Below, piece by piece: positions 16,326 to 24,935 of a stretch of 64,000 bases of DNA. The notes under the pieces are model-generated. The model worked only from the letters and a program-made list of their open reading frames with translations, did not search any database and was not told the origin of the DNA. The translations under genes were made by a program, and so were the position numbers. This stretch comes from Myroides odoratus (GTDB lineage: Bacteria > Bacteroidota > Bacteroidia > Flavobacteriales > Flavobacteriaceae): the NCBI RefSeq assembly GCF_001549985.1, contig NZ_LROZ01000002.1, forward strand, positions 186,001-250,000, given 5' to 3'. Numbering within the stretch: position 1 is the first letter of the stretch; the number at the start of each line of letters is the position of its first letter.

Positions 16326-17663
16326 ATGAAAAACAAGTTATCGCTGACCTTTATCCTTTTGCTTGTCGCTCCTTTTATATGGGCGCAAAAATTCAATACG
16401 ACCAAAGCTGATGAATACATACAGCGCATTACCACGCATCAAAGAGGCATCGGTTCGGTGGCGATCTATAAAAACAACAAGGTTATTTATACCCGAGATT
16501 TTGGTCATGCGTTAGTTGGAGAGGAGAATCAAACTCCACATCTATACCGCATTGGCTCCATTACGAAGATGTTCACCGCAGTTTTAATTTATCAACTAAT
16601 TGATGAAGGAAAACTCAAACTAGAGGATCGCGTTGCTTCTTACTTTCCTGAATTAAACATTCCTAATTTATTTACACTCAAAATCAGTGATTTACTCAGT
16701 CACACGAGTGGGTTGGATGATTATACGTGTAAAGATGACGATTTCTATTGGTTGAAAGAATTGCAAACCCAAGAAGATATCATCGATAATATCATTCAAC
16801 AAGGAACGCCTCATTATGGTGTGAAAAAAAAGAATTTTTTCTTTTCTAACACAGGATACTATTTACTTGCGCGTATTGTAGAACAAAAGCGCAACCTAAG
16901 CTATGATGAAGCCGTCAAGAAATATATCATTCAAAAGATTCAGTTAAGAAACACCTATACCGCCAGTGATGTATTGCCCTATCCAGTACAATCCTATCAA
17001 TTGTTTGACCAATGGGAAGTGATGGAGGAAATGCAGTTTAAAAACACCAATGGAGTCAATGATTTAATAGCTTCCATTGATGATTTAGCGCGATTTAATC
17101 AAGCGTTATTTAGTCATAAATTAATTTCTAAAAATAGCTTAGCAAGTATGAAACCCGTTCCATATAAGGAAAAATATGGCAGGGGAATGATGTATTACCT
17201 CTATAAAAAGAAGAATTTCATCGGACATACTGGTGGTACTTTCGGTTCCTTCTCTTTGCTTTACTATAATGAAGCTGAAAAATTAACCGTTGTTTATGCG
17301 ATTAACGGCGCCGCCTTTTCGCACTATCAGTTGTTCGACGCACTACTAGCCATACTCTATAATAAAAAATATACGTTACCTCAATTTGAGACTATTCCTG
17401 TTACAGACGAACAATTGCAACCCTATGTAGGAACTTATCGTCAACCTCAATTGGATTTGACCATTGAATTTGTCATTGAAAAGAATAAATTGTTTTTAAA
17501 ACCATCGGGTTGTAATCGCTATGCCCTACTAGATGCTATTGGAGAAAACACCTTTCGATCACCAGAGGGAACGGTTACGTACAGTTTCAATCCAGCCAAT
17601 AAACAAGTGATTGTACAACAATTAAAAGCAAACTTTGTGCTGAATAAAATAGAAACGGAATAG
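16326..17663 (+). CDS. Serine hydrolase, beta-lactamase/penicillin-binding protein fold
   Basis: A 445-residue exported enzyme with signal peptide ending near FIWAQ. The active-site motifs of class C beta-lactamase-like enzymes are present: SITK (Ser78, Lys81), FSN (173-175, in place of YxN) and HTG (around 298). A C-terminal beta domain (from about residue 355, beginning DEQLQPYVGTYRQ) is typical of esterase/peptidase members. Real beta-lactamase activity is less likely than D-aminopeptidase or esterase activity. It is monocistronic and its stop codon is inside the stem of a hairpin shared with the convergent OmpA-family gene. Confidence 0.86.
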   Translation: MKNKLSLTFILLLVAPFIWAQKFNTTKADEYIQRITTHQRGIGSVAIYKNNKVIYTRDFGHALVGEENQTPHLYRIGSITKMFTAVLIYQLIDEGKLKLEDRVASYFPELNIPNLFTLKISDLLSHTSGLDDYTCKDDDFYWLKELQTQEDIIDNIIQQGTPHYGVKKKNFFFSNTGYYLLARIVEQKRNLSYDEAVKKYIIQKIQLRNTYTASDVLPYPVQSYQLFDQWEVMEEMQFKNTNGVNDLIASIDDLARFNQALFSHKLISKNSLASMKPVPYKEKYGRGMMYYLYKKKNFIGHTGGTFGSFSLLYYNEAEKLTVVYAINGAAFSHYQLFDALLAILYNKKYTLPQFETIPVTDEQLQPYVGTYRQPQLDLTIEFVIEKNKLFLKPSGCNRYALLDAIGENTFRSPEGTVTYSFNPANKQVIVQQLKANFVLNKIETE

Positions 17664-17677
17664 CTTGAACTATTCCG
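17656..17677. terminator. Hairpin overlapping a stop codon, likely bidirectional terminator
   Basis: Arms CGGAATAG and CTATTCCG with a 6-base loop. The TAG stop of the serine hydrolase is the end of the left arm. A T-rich stretch (17679-17690) follows. The convergent OmpA-family gene ends 11 bases away at 17688. Confidence 0.7.
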
Positions 17678-17687
17678 CTTCTATTTT

Positions 17688-19607
17688 TTATCGCTGGAGA
17701 ATTACAAACTCCGAACGCCTATTTTGTTGATTTTCTTCGTCTGTACAAGTTTTACACATCACTTTGGGCTCACTACTTCCCATGCCTTTTGTTTCTATTC
17801 GTTGTGCATCGATACCTTGATCGTATAAATACTGAGCTGTTGCATCAGCTCTGGCCTGCGACAACTTTTTGTTGTATTTCGCTTTTCCTACCTGATCCGT
17901 ATGAGCCACAATGAGAATACGCATCGTTTGATGTTCTCGCATAAAAGCTACCAAACGATCTAACTCGCGCGCTCCTACAGTTGTAATGGTCGCCTGATCA
18001 AACCCAAAAGGAATGTCATTTAATACAATTTTATTGTCTTGGATTTGAGGTTGTACTTGTTTTCTCAAGAGAATCGGCTGTGCATTTGTCTCCACTTTCT
18101 TGCTTTTCCCTTCCTCTTCCTTATAAAAATACCCTTCTTTTTCAACTTTTACCACATAGGCCTTATCACAAGGAACCTCAATGGTGAATCGCCCTTGAAT
18201 ATCCGTCTGTACTTGAGCCAAAACTTGACGTGAAACATCGACAAAAGTCAGCTGAACTCCTGCTAAAACTTCTTTCGTTTCTCCGTCTTGAACTACACCG
18301 CGTACTTGAGTTCCACAAATTGGCTTCACGCGATAAATATCTTGTCTTCCGATGCGATTCGTCGAAAGAAAACCATATTCTCGCTGACTATTGTATACCC
18401 AGTTAAAATCATCTTTAGGGGTATTGATTCCCTCTCCTAAATTCTGTGGTTTTGCTTTTGGATCATTTAAATCTAATGCATAAATATCCAATCCTCCATA
18501 ACCTCCCCAACGATCTGACGTAAAATAAAGGGTGTTGTCCTCACTAATAAAAGGGTAATCCTCATCATATCCTGTATTGATGCGATCACCAAGATGCTCT
18601 GGTTCACCAAAGGTCTTGCCATCCTCCTCAACAGATACCCTCCAAAGATCTAATCCACCAATACTACCCGATTGATTAGAAGCAAAATACAGGTAATCTC
18701 CTTTGGCTGTTATAAACGGATGAGTATACGTAAATCCTGCTTGTACAAAAGGCAATACCTTGATCTTTTTCCATTTCTTTCCCTTTCGCTCTGCCCAAAA
18801 TAAGCTCATCATCCCTTGGCGTTGTTTCACCGCTTTGTTTTTTCTAAACTTGCGATGGCGATAACTTTCTGAAGTGAAATAAATTAACTTATTAGAGGGG
18901 TGCATCACCGCTTGCCCATCCATAAAACGACGATTGATACGCCCGCGTAATAAACTATGTTCATATACTGGTTCGTCTTTGGACTTAATGGTTGTTTGAT
19001 AAATCCCCGTATTAGGAAAAGCAGTTCCCTTTTCTCGTACCTCAAATAATCGACGAATCCACTTCTGGTTGTATTTCGTTCGATTCGACACAAATAATAG
19101 CGTATCTGTCGTAGACCAAGAGACACTGTGATCCGCATAAAAAGAATCATTTATTCCGGATTCTTCAACAAAATAGGCTGGAGGATTTGCACCAGCGATA
19201 GGATATTCCTTTGCATGTTGTAAAAAATAATGTGTACGTGCATCTTCTGGAGCGCCATTTGCAAACTTTCGCATGGCTGCTTCTGCGGCTTCGTATCGTC
19301 CATTTTGTGTCAAATTATAGGCCAATCGATAATAGTATTCTACATTCAAAGCAGGATCTTGTTCTAATGCTTTCGCATAATATTGGGCAGCCTGAACAGC
19401 AAGTCCTAGCTCATCATAACATAAAGCCAACTGCTGATAAATATAGGTAGGTGTATGGCGCCCTCTCAGCAAACGCGTATATTCATCTTTCGCTTTGACG
19501 TACGTGGTTTGTGCAAAATACTTATCTGCCTTTTTTAAACTGGGTTTTCGCTTTCCTTGAGCCGTTACAGCTAAAATAAAAAATAAAAACACGATTGCTT
19601 TTCTCAT
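17688..19607 (-). CDS. TPR / PD40 propeller / OmpA protein, PorE-like
   Basis: A 639-residue envelope protein with signal peptide (ends near TAQGK). In order: a TPR region (about 25-140), PD40/WD40-like propeller repeats (about 160-410, with repeats such as YLYFASNQSGSIGGLDLW and TLYFTSDRWGGYGGLDIY), a carboxypeptidase-regulatory-like beta domain (about 430-500) and a C-terminal OmpA peptidoglycan-binding domain (about 525-639, with VAHTDQVGKAKYNKKLSQAR). This order is that of PorE of the type IX secretion system and of its many Bacteroidota paralogues, which usually sit beside a PorP/SprF gene. No such gene is adjacent here, so whether it is the true PorE or a paralogue is open. Confidence 0.87.
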   Translation of the reverse strand: MRKAIVFLFFILAVTAQGKRKPSLKKADKYFAQTTYVKAKDEYTRLLRGRHTPTYIYQQLALCYDELGLAVQAAQYYAKALEQDPALNVEYYYRLAYNLTQNGRYEAAEAAMRKFANGAPEDARTHYFLQHAKEYPIAGANPPAYFVEESGINDSFYADHSVSWSTTDTLLFVSNRTKYNQKWIRRLFEVREKGTAFPNTGIYQTTIKSKDEPVYEHSLLRGRINRRFMDGQAVMHPSNKLIYFTSESYRHRKFRKNKAVKQRQGMMSLFWAERKGKKWKKIKVLPFVQAGFTYTHPFITAKGDYLYFASNQSGSIGGLDLWRVSVEEDGKTFGEPEHLGDRINTGYDEDYPFISEDNTLYFTSDRWGGYGGLDIYALDLNDPKAKPQNLGEGINTPKDDFNWVYNSQREYGFLSTNRIGRQDIYRVKPICGTQVRGVVQDGETKEVLAGVQLTFVDVSRQVLAQVQTDIQGRFTIEVPCDKAYVVKVEKEGYFYKEEEGKSKKVETNAQPILLRKQVQPQIQDNKIVLNDIPFGFDQATITTVGARELDRLVAFMREHQTMRILIVAHTDQVGKAKYNKKLSQARADATAQYLYDQGIDAQRIETKGMGSSEPKVMCKTCTDEENQQNRRSEFVILQR

Positions 19608-20013
19608 CTTAAAATCCTTTCACTTTGATTCAATACTACTAACGCCTAGGATTCTTTGAGATTGCAAGGTTTTACACAGTTTAATAGCGAATTAACACGC
19701 TAGACTTCCTTCATTTTGAATAAAGCAACAATTGTCTCTTTTTCTTATAATTCCTTTAATTTTTCATCCAAACTCAAGACAATTTTTTCCCTTGATGTTT
19801 TTCTTTTTGATTTCAATAAAGAAAAAAGCCATTTACTGTTGAAAATTAAATTTTTATAGGTTCACCAAACAACTAAAAATACCAAATAAGAAAGGAATCA
19901 AATGCTTCCTATTTTAAAACGTTAAAAACCTAGTATTTACAAAATCTATTTGTAATTTTAATACATCGTAAATCAGATTTACTATCAAGTAAATCTCTCA
20001 GCAACTAAATAGA
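19608..20013. other. 406-base intergenic region between divergent genes
   Basis: No gene is visible. It must hold the promoters of the OmpA-family gene (leftward) and of the glutathione peroxidase (rightward). A TAATTTTA box at 19953-19960 is a near-consensus candidate for the latter. A weak A/T-only inverted repeat lies around 19798-19830; I see no other structure. Confidence 0.5.
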
Positions 20014-20604
20014 ATGAAAAAATATGTTTTGGCTTTTGCATTACTTGCAATTAGCCCATCAATTGTAAAAGCTAACGAATACCTAAAACAAACAACAACC
20101 ATGAAAGAAACTGCAAAAAACCAACAAACGATTTACCAATTCAAGGTAAAAGATTTGTATGGAAATGATTTTGACTTTGCCTCATTAAAAGGAAAAAAAA
20201 TAATGATTGTCAACACAGCTTCTGAATGCGGCTTAACCCCTCAGTATGAGCAATTGCAAAGCTTATATGAAGAATTTGGAGGAGATAATTTTGTCATTAT
20301 TGGATTTCCAGCGAATAACTTTGGCAATCAAGAGCCTGGATCTAATGCGGAAATTGCAACTTTTTGTAAAGCGAATTTTGGTGTGACTTTTCCTATGATG
20401 GAAAAAATATCAGTAAAAGGAGAAGATATGGCCCCCATCTATCAATTCTTAACAGAGAAAAAAAAGAATGGATTTGCTGACAGTACAGTAGAATGGAATT
20501 TTCAAAAGTATTTACTAGATGAAAAAGGCCATGTGGTACAAGTAATCAATCCGAGAATCCTACCTAATGATGCTGAAATCAAGGAATGGATTAAAAAGAA
20601 ATAA
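20014..20604 (+). CDS. Glutathione/thioredoxin peroxidase family protein
   Basis: A 196-residue peroxidase with an N-terminal signal-like segment (residues 1-20), so probably exported. The catalytic Cys72 lies in NTASECGLTPQYEQL, followed by GFPANNFGNQEPGS (Gln106) and WNFQKYL (Trp161, Asn162), completing the Cys-Gln-Trp-Asn set. It is a Cys not a Sec enzyme. Cys118 (ATFCKANFG) is placed like the resolving cysteine of 2-Cys, thioredoxin-dependent members, so thioredoxin is a more likely reductant than glutathione, in keeping with a bacillithiol-type organism (bshA is in this window). An internal ATG at residue 30 would give a cytosolic form. Confidence 0.9.
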   Translation: MKKYVLAFALLAISPSIVKANEYLKQTTTMKETAKNQQTIYQFKVKDLYGNDFDFASLKGKKIMIVNTASECGLTPQYEQLQSLYEEFGGDNFVIIGFPANNFGNQEPGSNAEIATFCKANFGVTFPMMEKISVKGEDMAPIYQFLTEKKKNGFADSTVEWNFQKYLLDEKGHVVQVINPRILPNDAEIKEWIKKK

Positions 20605-20661
20605 GCTAGAATAAGGAGGCCATAGTAATTTTATTCGTAATTTTATCTTTTTGAAATTACT

Positions 20662-22314
20662 ATGGTTTACCCTACTATACCGCTTGCGCAAAGCATTATT
20701 GAACTTTGTAAAGCAAAAAAACTAACAAACGTTATTATATCACCAGGATCTCGTAATGCCCCTTTAACAATTGGGTTTACCAATGATCCTTTTTTTACTT
20801 GTTATAGTATTGCAGATGAACGCTGTGCCGCCTTTTTTGGTATGGGACTTGCACAACAAACGCGCATACCAACGCTGCTTGTTTGTACTTCAGGTTCTGC
20901 TTTATTAAACTATTATCCCGCAGTGGCAGAAGCCTTTTACAGTCAAATTCCCTTGATTGTTTTATCTGCAGATAGACCCCTCAACAAAATTGATATTGGA
21001 GATGGACAAACGATACGACAACAAAATGTGTATCAAAACCATATTTTATATAGCGCTAATTTAACAGAGGACGCAAATCCATCCAACGATCACCTCATCA
21101 ATACAGCCATTAATACAGCGATTGCCAATCAAGGGCCTGTGCATATCAATGCTCCCTTTGAGGAACCGCTATACCAAACAACAGCGCAACTAAGCGTAAA
21201 TCCAATCGTTGAAGAACTAGTATCCCTTTCTTTACCTGTTGTTGATTACGAATACTATACCCAACAATGGAACAAGGCAACTAAAAAACTGATTCTAGTA
21301 GGTAGCCTTGCGCCCCATACGCTAACGGAGCAAGTTATTGAAAAACTAACCGCTGATGGCTCTACTTTAGTTTTAGCAGAGACCATTAGCAATATTCAAG
21401 CACCTGGTGTAATTAATGCAATTGATCGTTTGGTTATTCCGATGAATGAAGAAGCCTTACAACACTTACAACCTGATATTCTATTGACGTTTGGCGGCAT
21501 GGTAGTCAGCAAAAAAATTAAGCAATTCTTGCGCCAATATACTCCTAAGCAGCATTGGCATGTGGATACGCTTCGTCATTATGACACGTATGATTGCTTG
21601 ACTGATCGTATCTTTACGGATGCTCCATCTTTTCTAAATCAACTAACAGCACATACTCAGCCTATTTCCTCAACTTATAGTGCCTGGGCCAATGCTATTA
21701 TGATGACACGTGATACTCAGCATAAACAAATCCTGCAAAATGCTATTTTCTCGGATTTTACCGTTCTTGATTATATCGTTCGTCAATTACCTAAACAAAG
21801 TCAAATACAAGTGAGTAACAGTGCGGTTATTCGCTATATTCAGCTATTACCGGTCGATTCGAGTATTGAAGTATTTTGTAACAGAGGAACAAGTGGTATT
21901 GACGGTTGTACCTCAACAGCCATTGGAGCTTCCATTGGATCGGGAAAATCAACAGTACTGTTAACAGGAGATATTAGCTTCTTTTATGACAGCAATGCCT
22001 TATGGAATGCTTATGTTCCCAAAGACTTTAAAATTGTCCTCATCAACAATGGAGGCGGTGGAATTTTTAGAACGCTACCTGGGCATCAAGAAAATGAGGT
22101 CTTCAATACGTATTTTGAAACGATGCATCAGCATACGGCTCAACATCTAGCAGCCATGTATGATTGGGCTTATTTTCAGGCCGATACTGCTGAAGCTTTA
22201 TCTACACAAACACAAGCCTTTTTTAGCTTGTCAGATAAACCCGCTATTCTCGAAGTAAACACCCCTACCTTCCTGAATGATGAAGTATTTAAAAAATATT
22301 ATCGCAATATGTAA
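20662..22314 (+). CDS. menD: MenD, menaquinone synthesis thiamine-diphosphate enzyme
   Basis: A 550-residue ThDP enzyme (2-succinyl-5-enolpyruvyl-6-hydroxy-3-cyclohexene-1-carboxylate synthase) that adds 2-oxoglutarate to isochorismate in the cytosol. The N-terminal NVIISPGSRNAPLTIGF and IADERCAAFFGMGLAQQT are MenD signatures; the C-terminal ThDP-binding region shows TGDISFFYDSNALWN and NNGGGGIFRTLPGH. Normal length. The other men genes are not adjacent. A near-consensus TAATTTTA box lies about 20-30 bases before the start, so it probably has its own promoter, 57 bases after the peroxidase gene. Confidence 0.96.
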   Translation: MVYPTIPLAQSIIELCKAKKLTNVIISPGSRNAPLTIGFTNDPFFTCYSIADERCAAFFGMGLAQQTRIPTLLVCTSGSALLNYYPAVAEAFYSQIPLIVLSADRPLNKIDIGDGQTIRQQNVYQNHILYSANLTEDANPSNDHLINTAINTAIANQGPVHINAPFEEPLYQTTAQLSVNPIVEELVSLSLPVVDYEYYTQQWNKATKKLILVGSLAPHTLTEQVIEKLTADGSTLVLAETISNIQAPGVINAIDRLVIPMNEEALQHLQPDILLTFGGMVVSKKIKQFLRQYTPKQHWHVDTLRHYDTYDCLTDRIFTDAPSFLNQLTAHTQPISSTYSAWANAIMMTRDTQHKQILQNAIFSDFTVLDYIVRQLPKQSQIQVSNSAVIRYIQLLPVDSSIEVFCNRGTSGIDGCTSTAIGASIGSGKSTVLLTGDISFFYDSNALWNAYVPKDFKIVLINNGGGGIFRTLPGHQENEVFNTYFETMHQHTAQHLAAMYDWAYFQADTAEALSTQTQAFFSLSDKPAILEVNTPTFLNDEVFKKYYRNM

Positions 22315-22375
22315 TTTTTTTTACACTATCTCTTTTATTTTTAGTAACTTGTAGGGAACAAAAAAAAATAAAATT

Positions 22376-22720
22376 ATGAGTAAAAGAGCTGAACTAATTG
22401 AAAAATACGCGGCAGATTTAAAAGACAAATGCGGTGTAAAACCTAACATGGAGTTATTAGAAAAAGTAACTATCGGTTGTGGACCTTCGATTTACAATCA
22501 AGATTCATCTACTGTAGCAAGTTCGTCTGAGAAAGAAATGGCAACTGTTCGCACTAATTTTCTAATTAAAAAACTAGGATTAAAGGACGATGCTAAATTA
22601 GATGAAGGATTGAAAAAAGTAGTAGATCAATACGGTGCATCTAATAAACACAAATATAGAGCAGTATTATATTATTTATTAACGGTTCACTTTAAAAAAG
22701 AGTCTGTGTATTTAAAATAA
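22376..22720 (+). CDS. DUF2853 family protein
   Basis: A 114-residue cytosolic, mainly helical protein. The sequence RAELIEKYAADLKDKCGV, the central GCGPSIYNQDSSTVASS and the end KYRAVLYYLLTVHF fit the small conserved DUF2853 family, whose function is not known. No signal or membrane segment. It has a TATTTTTA box upstream and a strong bidirectional hairpin downstream, so it is probably a single-gene unit. Confidence 0.85.
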   Translation: MSKRAELIEKYAADLKDKCGVKPNMELLEKVTIGCGPSIYNQDSSTVASSSEKEMATVRTNFLIKKLGLKDDAKLDEGLKKVVDQYGASNKHKYRAVLYYLLTVHFKKESVYLK

Positions 22721-22734
22721 GAAAAAAAAGCATA

Positions 22735-22765
22735 AAAAAGAGCGATGGAATCCATCGCTCTTTTT
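22735..22765. terminator. Bidirectional hairpin terminator
   Basis: Arms AAAAAGAGCGATGGA (22735-22749) and TCCATCGCTCTTTTT (22751-22765) form a 15-base stem between the convergent DUF2853 and amidohydrolase genes. Confidence 0.9.
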
Positions 22766-22802
22766 GGTTGTTTGTTGTTCCTATCGAGCTAAAACGCTTG
22801 TT

Positions 22803-24140
22803 TTAGATTTGATGCACTATTTTTCCTTTAGTAAAAACAGCTGCTCTTTGAGGAGTACGTGCTACTGCCTCTGCCGAACAAGATGCTTCAACCAAAATAA
22901 AGCTCGCTTCATCCCCTACTGAAGGCCACACTTGCTTCCCTTCTTCATTTAAAGGTAAAAGTTGATCTTTGGTTGCAATACGCAACGCTCTTGATAGCGA
23001 CAATTCATCTCGCCATCCATATAATTCTGCCGTCAACTTGGCTTTTTCTAACATATCACAAGATCCAAAAGGAGACCAATGATCAATAATACTATCCGTT
23101 CCGGTCATTAAGGGAACATGATGCTTGTAAAAAGCAGGAATAGGCATATTCAATTTGCCAATGGGAACCGTTGAAATAACTCCAATTCCAGCTTCTGCCA
23201 ACTGTATACACATCGCTTCTGTTTCCTTTGCATCCAATTGTCCTAAGGCAAATCCATGACTAATAAATGTCTTTCCTTGAAGCGCCTTATTCTCCTTTAC
23301 TGTAGCAATCATATACTCAATAGCGGGTAAACCCGTAGCACGGCCTTCATGTAAATGAATATCAACTCCTATGTTGTGATCCAAAGCAATTTGAAACATC
23401 ACATCGAGTGATTTCTTCATATCTCCATCTACAGAAGTCGGGTCCAATCCCCCAATATAATCGACCCCCATTTGAGCTGCTTCACGAAGCAAACCTTCTG
23501 AATCCGAATATAGAATTCCATGCTGTGGAAAAGCAACAATCTCTGCTTGAATATCATCCTTTTTATTCGCCAACGCTTTTTGTAGATTTTCTAAACTCTT
23601 CAATCCGCTAGTAGGTTCAATATTCGTCTGACAACGGGCAAAATAGGTCCCTTTACTATTCATCAACTCAATCGCTTTTTCTGCTTTTTCAGTTGAATGA
23701 ACCAATAATTCTGGTAAAATACGACGCTCTAAATCAATCATATCTTTTACCGTTTTACCGCGCAGTGGCTCTGCATGCCAAGGTTCACCATAAAATGTCT
23801 TGTCAATATGAATGTGCATATCTCTCAAACCAGGCAATACTAATTTTCCTGCTGCATCAAAAACAGGTATTGTATAGGTCTTTCCTTGCACTCTTTCAAT
23901 AGATATAATGTTTCCGTCTTGAATATGTAGGTCGTATAATCCTGTTTGCGTGGCTTTTACTTGTCCGTGGTCATTGTAAATAAAACCTTCCTCTAAGCGT
24001 GCATTAATCAATACAAATGTTGGAGTTGCTGCTGTCATCGGTTTTACAATCTTATCTTTCTCTTCTGCCCAAGCTGTTCCGGCAAGAAATAATCCTCCAG
24101 CTCCAGCTGTCGTTAAGTGAAGAAATTCTTTTCTATTCAT
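22803..24140 (-). CDS. Exported amidohydrolase, cytosine deaminase-like
   Basis: A 445-residue metal-dependent hydrolase. The N-terminus NRKEFLHLTTAGAGGLFLAG with cleavage near TAWA is a signal sequence, Tat-like but with RK in place of RR. Metal motifs of the amidohydrolase superfamily are seen: HIHID after GLRDM (about 107-112), DIHLHEG, SHGFALG and the late TGTDSIID aspartate. The pattern (HxH with downstream H, H, D) is closest to cytosine/pterin deaminases, but no substrate can be assigned. It starts 10 bases after an ankyrin-repeat lipoprotein gene and is co-transcribed with it. Confidence 0.85.
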   Translation of the reverse strand: MNRKEFLHLTTAGAGGLFLAGTAWAEEKDKIVKPMTAATPTFVLINARLEEGFIYNDHGQVKATQTGLYDLHIQDGNIISIERVQGKTYTIPVFDAAGKLVLPGLRDMHIHIDKTFYGEPWHAEPLRGKTVKDMIDLERRILPELLVHSTEKAEKAIELMNSKGTYFARCQTNIEPTSGLKSLENLQKALANKKDDIQAEIVAFPQHGILYSDSEGLLREAAQMGVDYIGGLDPTSVDGDMKKSLDVMFQIALDHNIGVDIHLHEGRATGLPAIEYMIATVKENKALQGKTFISHGFALGQLDAKETEAMCIQLAEAGIGVISTVPIGKLNMPIPAFYKHHVPLMTGTDSIIDHWSPFGSCDMLEKAKLTAELYGWRDELSLSRALRIATKDQLLPLNEEGKQVWPSVGDEASFILVEASCSAEAVARTPQRAAVFTKGKIVHQI

Positions 24141-24150
24141 CTTTTTTCTA

Positions 24151-24867
24151 TTAATGAGCTCCTGCTGCTTCTAATAATTGAACCATTGCCGTAAATTTTC
24201 TTGCTTTTGCATGATGCAACGGCGTCTTTCCATCGTGATCCGGGATATTTACATCCACTCCCCCTTCAATCAAAGCTTTGACAATATCCACATGTACTGC
24301 TCCACCATTACTCAATACAATGGCTTCCATTAGTGCCGTCCAGCCCAAGCGATTCACGTGATTAATGGGAAAATTTGGCGTATTCACTAATAACTTCACC
24401 ACTTCCAGATGTCCTTTCTCTGCAGCAGGAATTAAAGCTGTTCCATTGTAGCGGTTAAATATGGTAAAATCAGCGCCATGAGCTAACGATTTTTGAACTA
24501 GTTCTAAGTTTCCTTCTGCTCCTGCATAGAGGAAAGGACTATTTAAATTAGTGTCTTGGGTATTGACATTTGCTCCTTGATCTATAAGATACAACGCTAT
24601 AGGATTGTATTTTTTATAGGTAGCTACCATCAACGGTGTTTCACCTTTGCTATTTTGAGCTTCAAGGTTTACAGTATTTGCAGCTAAAATTTCTTTTACT
24701 TTCGTTAGGTTATTGGCAGCAACGGCCTGAAACAATTCTTTTTCTATTGTAGTATTCATGGTATACGTTATTTCATTTGTGTTTGAATCAGAACAGCTAG
24801 CCATCAAATTCGTTGATAATCCAGCGGTACAAATAAGCAACAAAGAACGCATTATATGCCTCGTCAT
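24151..24867 (-). CDS. Ankyrin-repeat lipoprotein
   Basis: A 238-residue protein. An N-terminal hydrophobic stretch and the lipobox LMASC (Cys about 24) suggest an envelope lipoprotein; the start could be the internal MRSLLL (residue 6). The rest consists of about five ankyrin repeats, such as NSKGETPLMVATYKKYNPIA, LNSPFLYAGAEGNLELVQKS and HDGKTPLHHAKARKFTAM. Ankyrin proteins often bind and protect a partner enzyme (compare the ankyrin protein paired with catalase in other bacteria); here the natural partner is the exported amidohydrolase encoded next. A CAAAGATA box at 24898-24905 is a likely promoter element. Confidence 0.85.
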   Translation of the reverse strand: MTRHIMRSLLLICTAGLSTNLMASCSDSNTNEITYTMNTTIEKELFQAVAANNLTKVKEILAANTVNLEAQNSKGETPLMVATYKKYNPIALYLIDQGANVNTQDTNLNSPFLYAGAEGNLELVQKSLAHGADFTIFNRYNGTALIPAAEKGHLEVVKLLVNTPNFPINHVNRLGWTALMEAIVLSNGGAVHVDIVKALIEGGVDVNIPDHDGKTPLHHAKARKFTAMVQLLEAAGAH

Positions 24868-24897
24868 AAGCTATATAGATTTAAATTAGTAACACTA

Positions 24898-24905
24898 CAA
24901 AGATA
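24898..24905 (-). promoter_or_regulatory. Putative -7 element of the ankyrin-amidohydrolase unit
   Basis: Minus-strand TATCTTTG, an exact TAnnTTTG match 31 bases upstream of the ankyrin gene start, in the 68-base gap after the AraC gene. It suggests that the two-gene unit can be transcribed separately from the regulator. Confidence 0.42.
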
Positions 24906-24935
24906 AAGTTACCCTATAAAATAGCTGTTGTGTTT

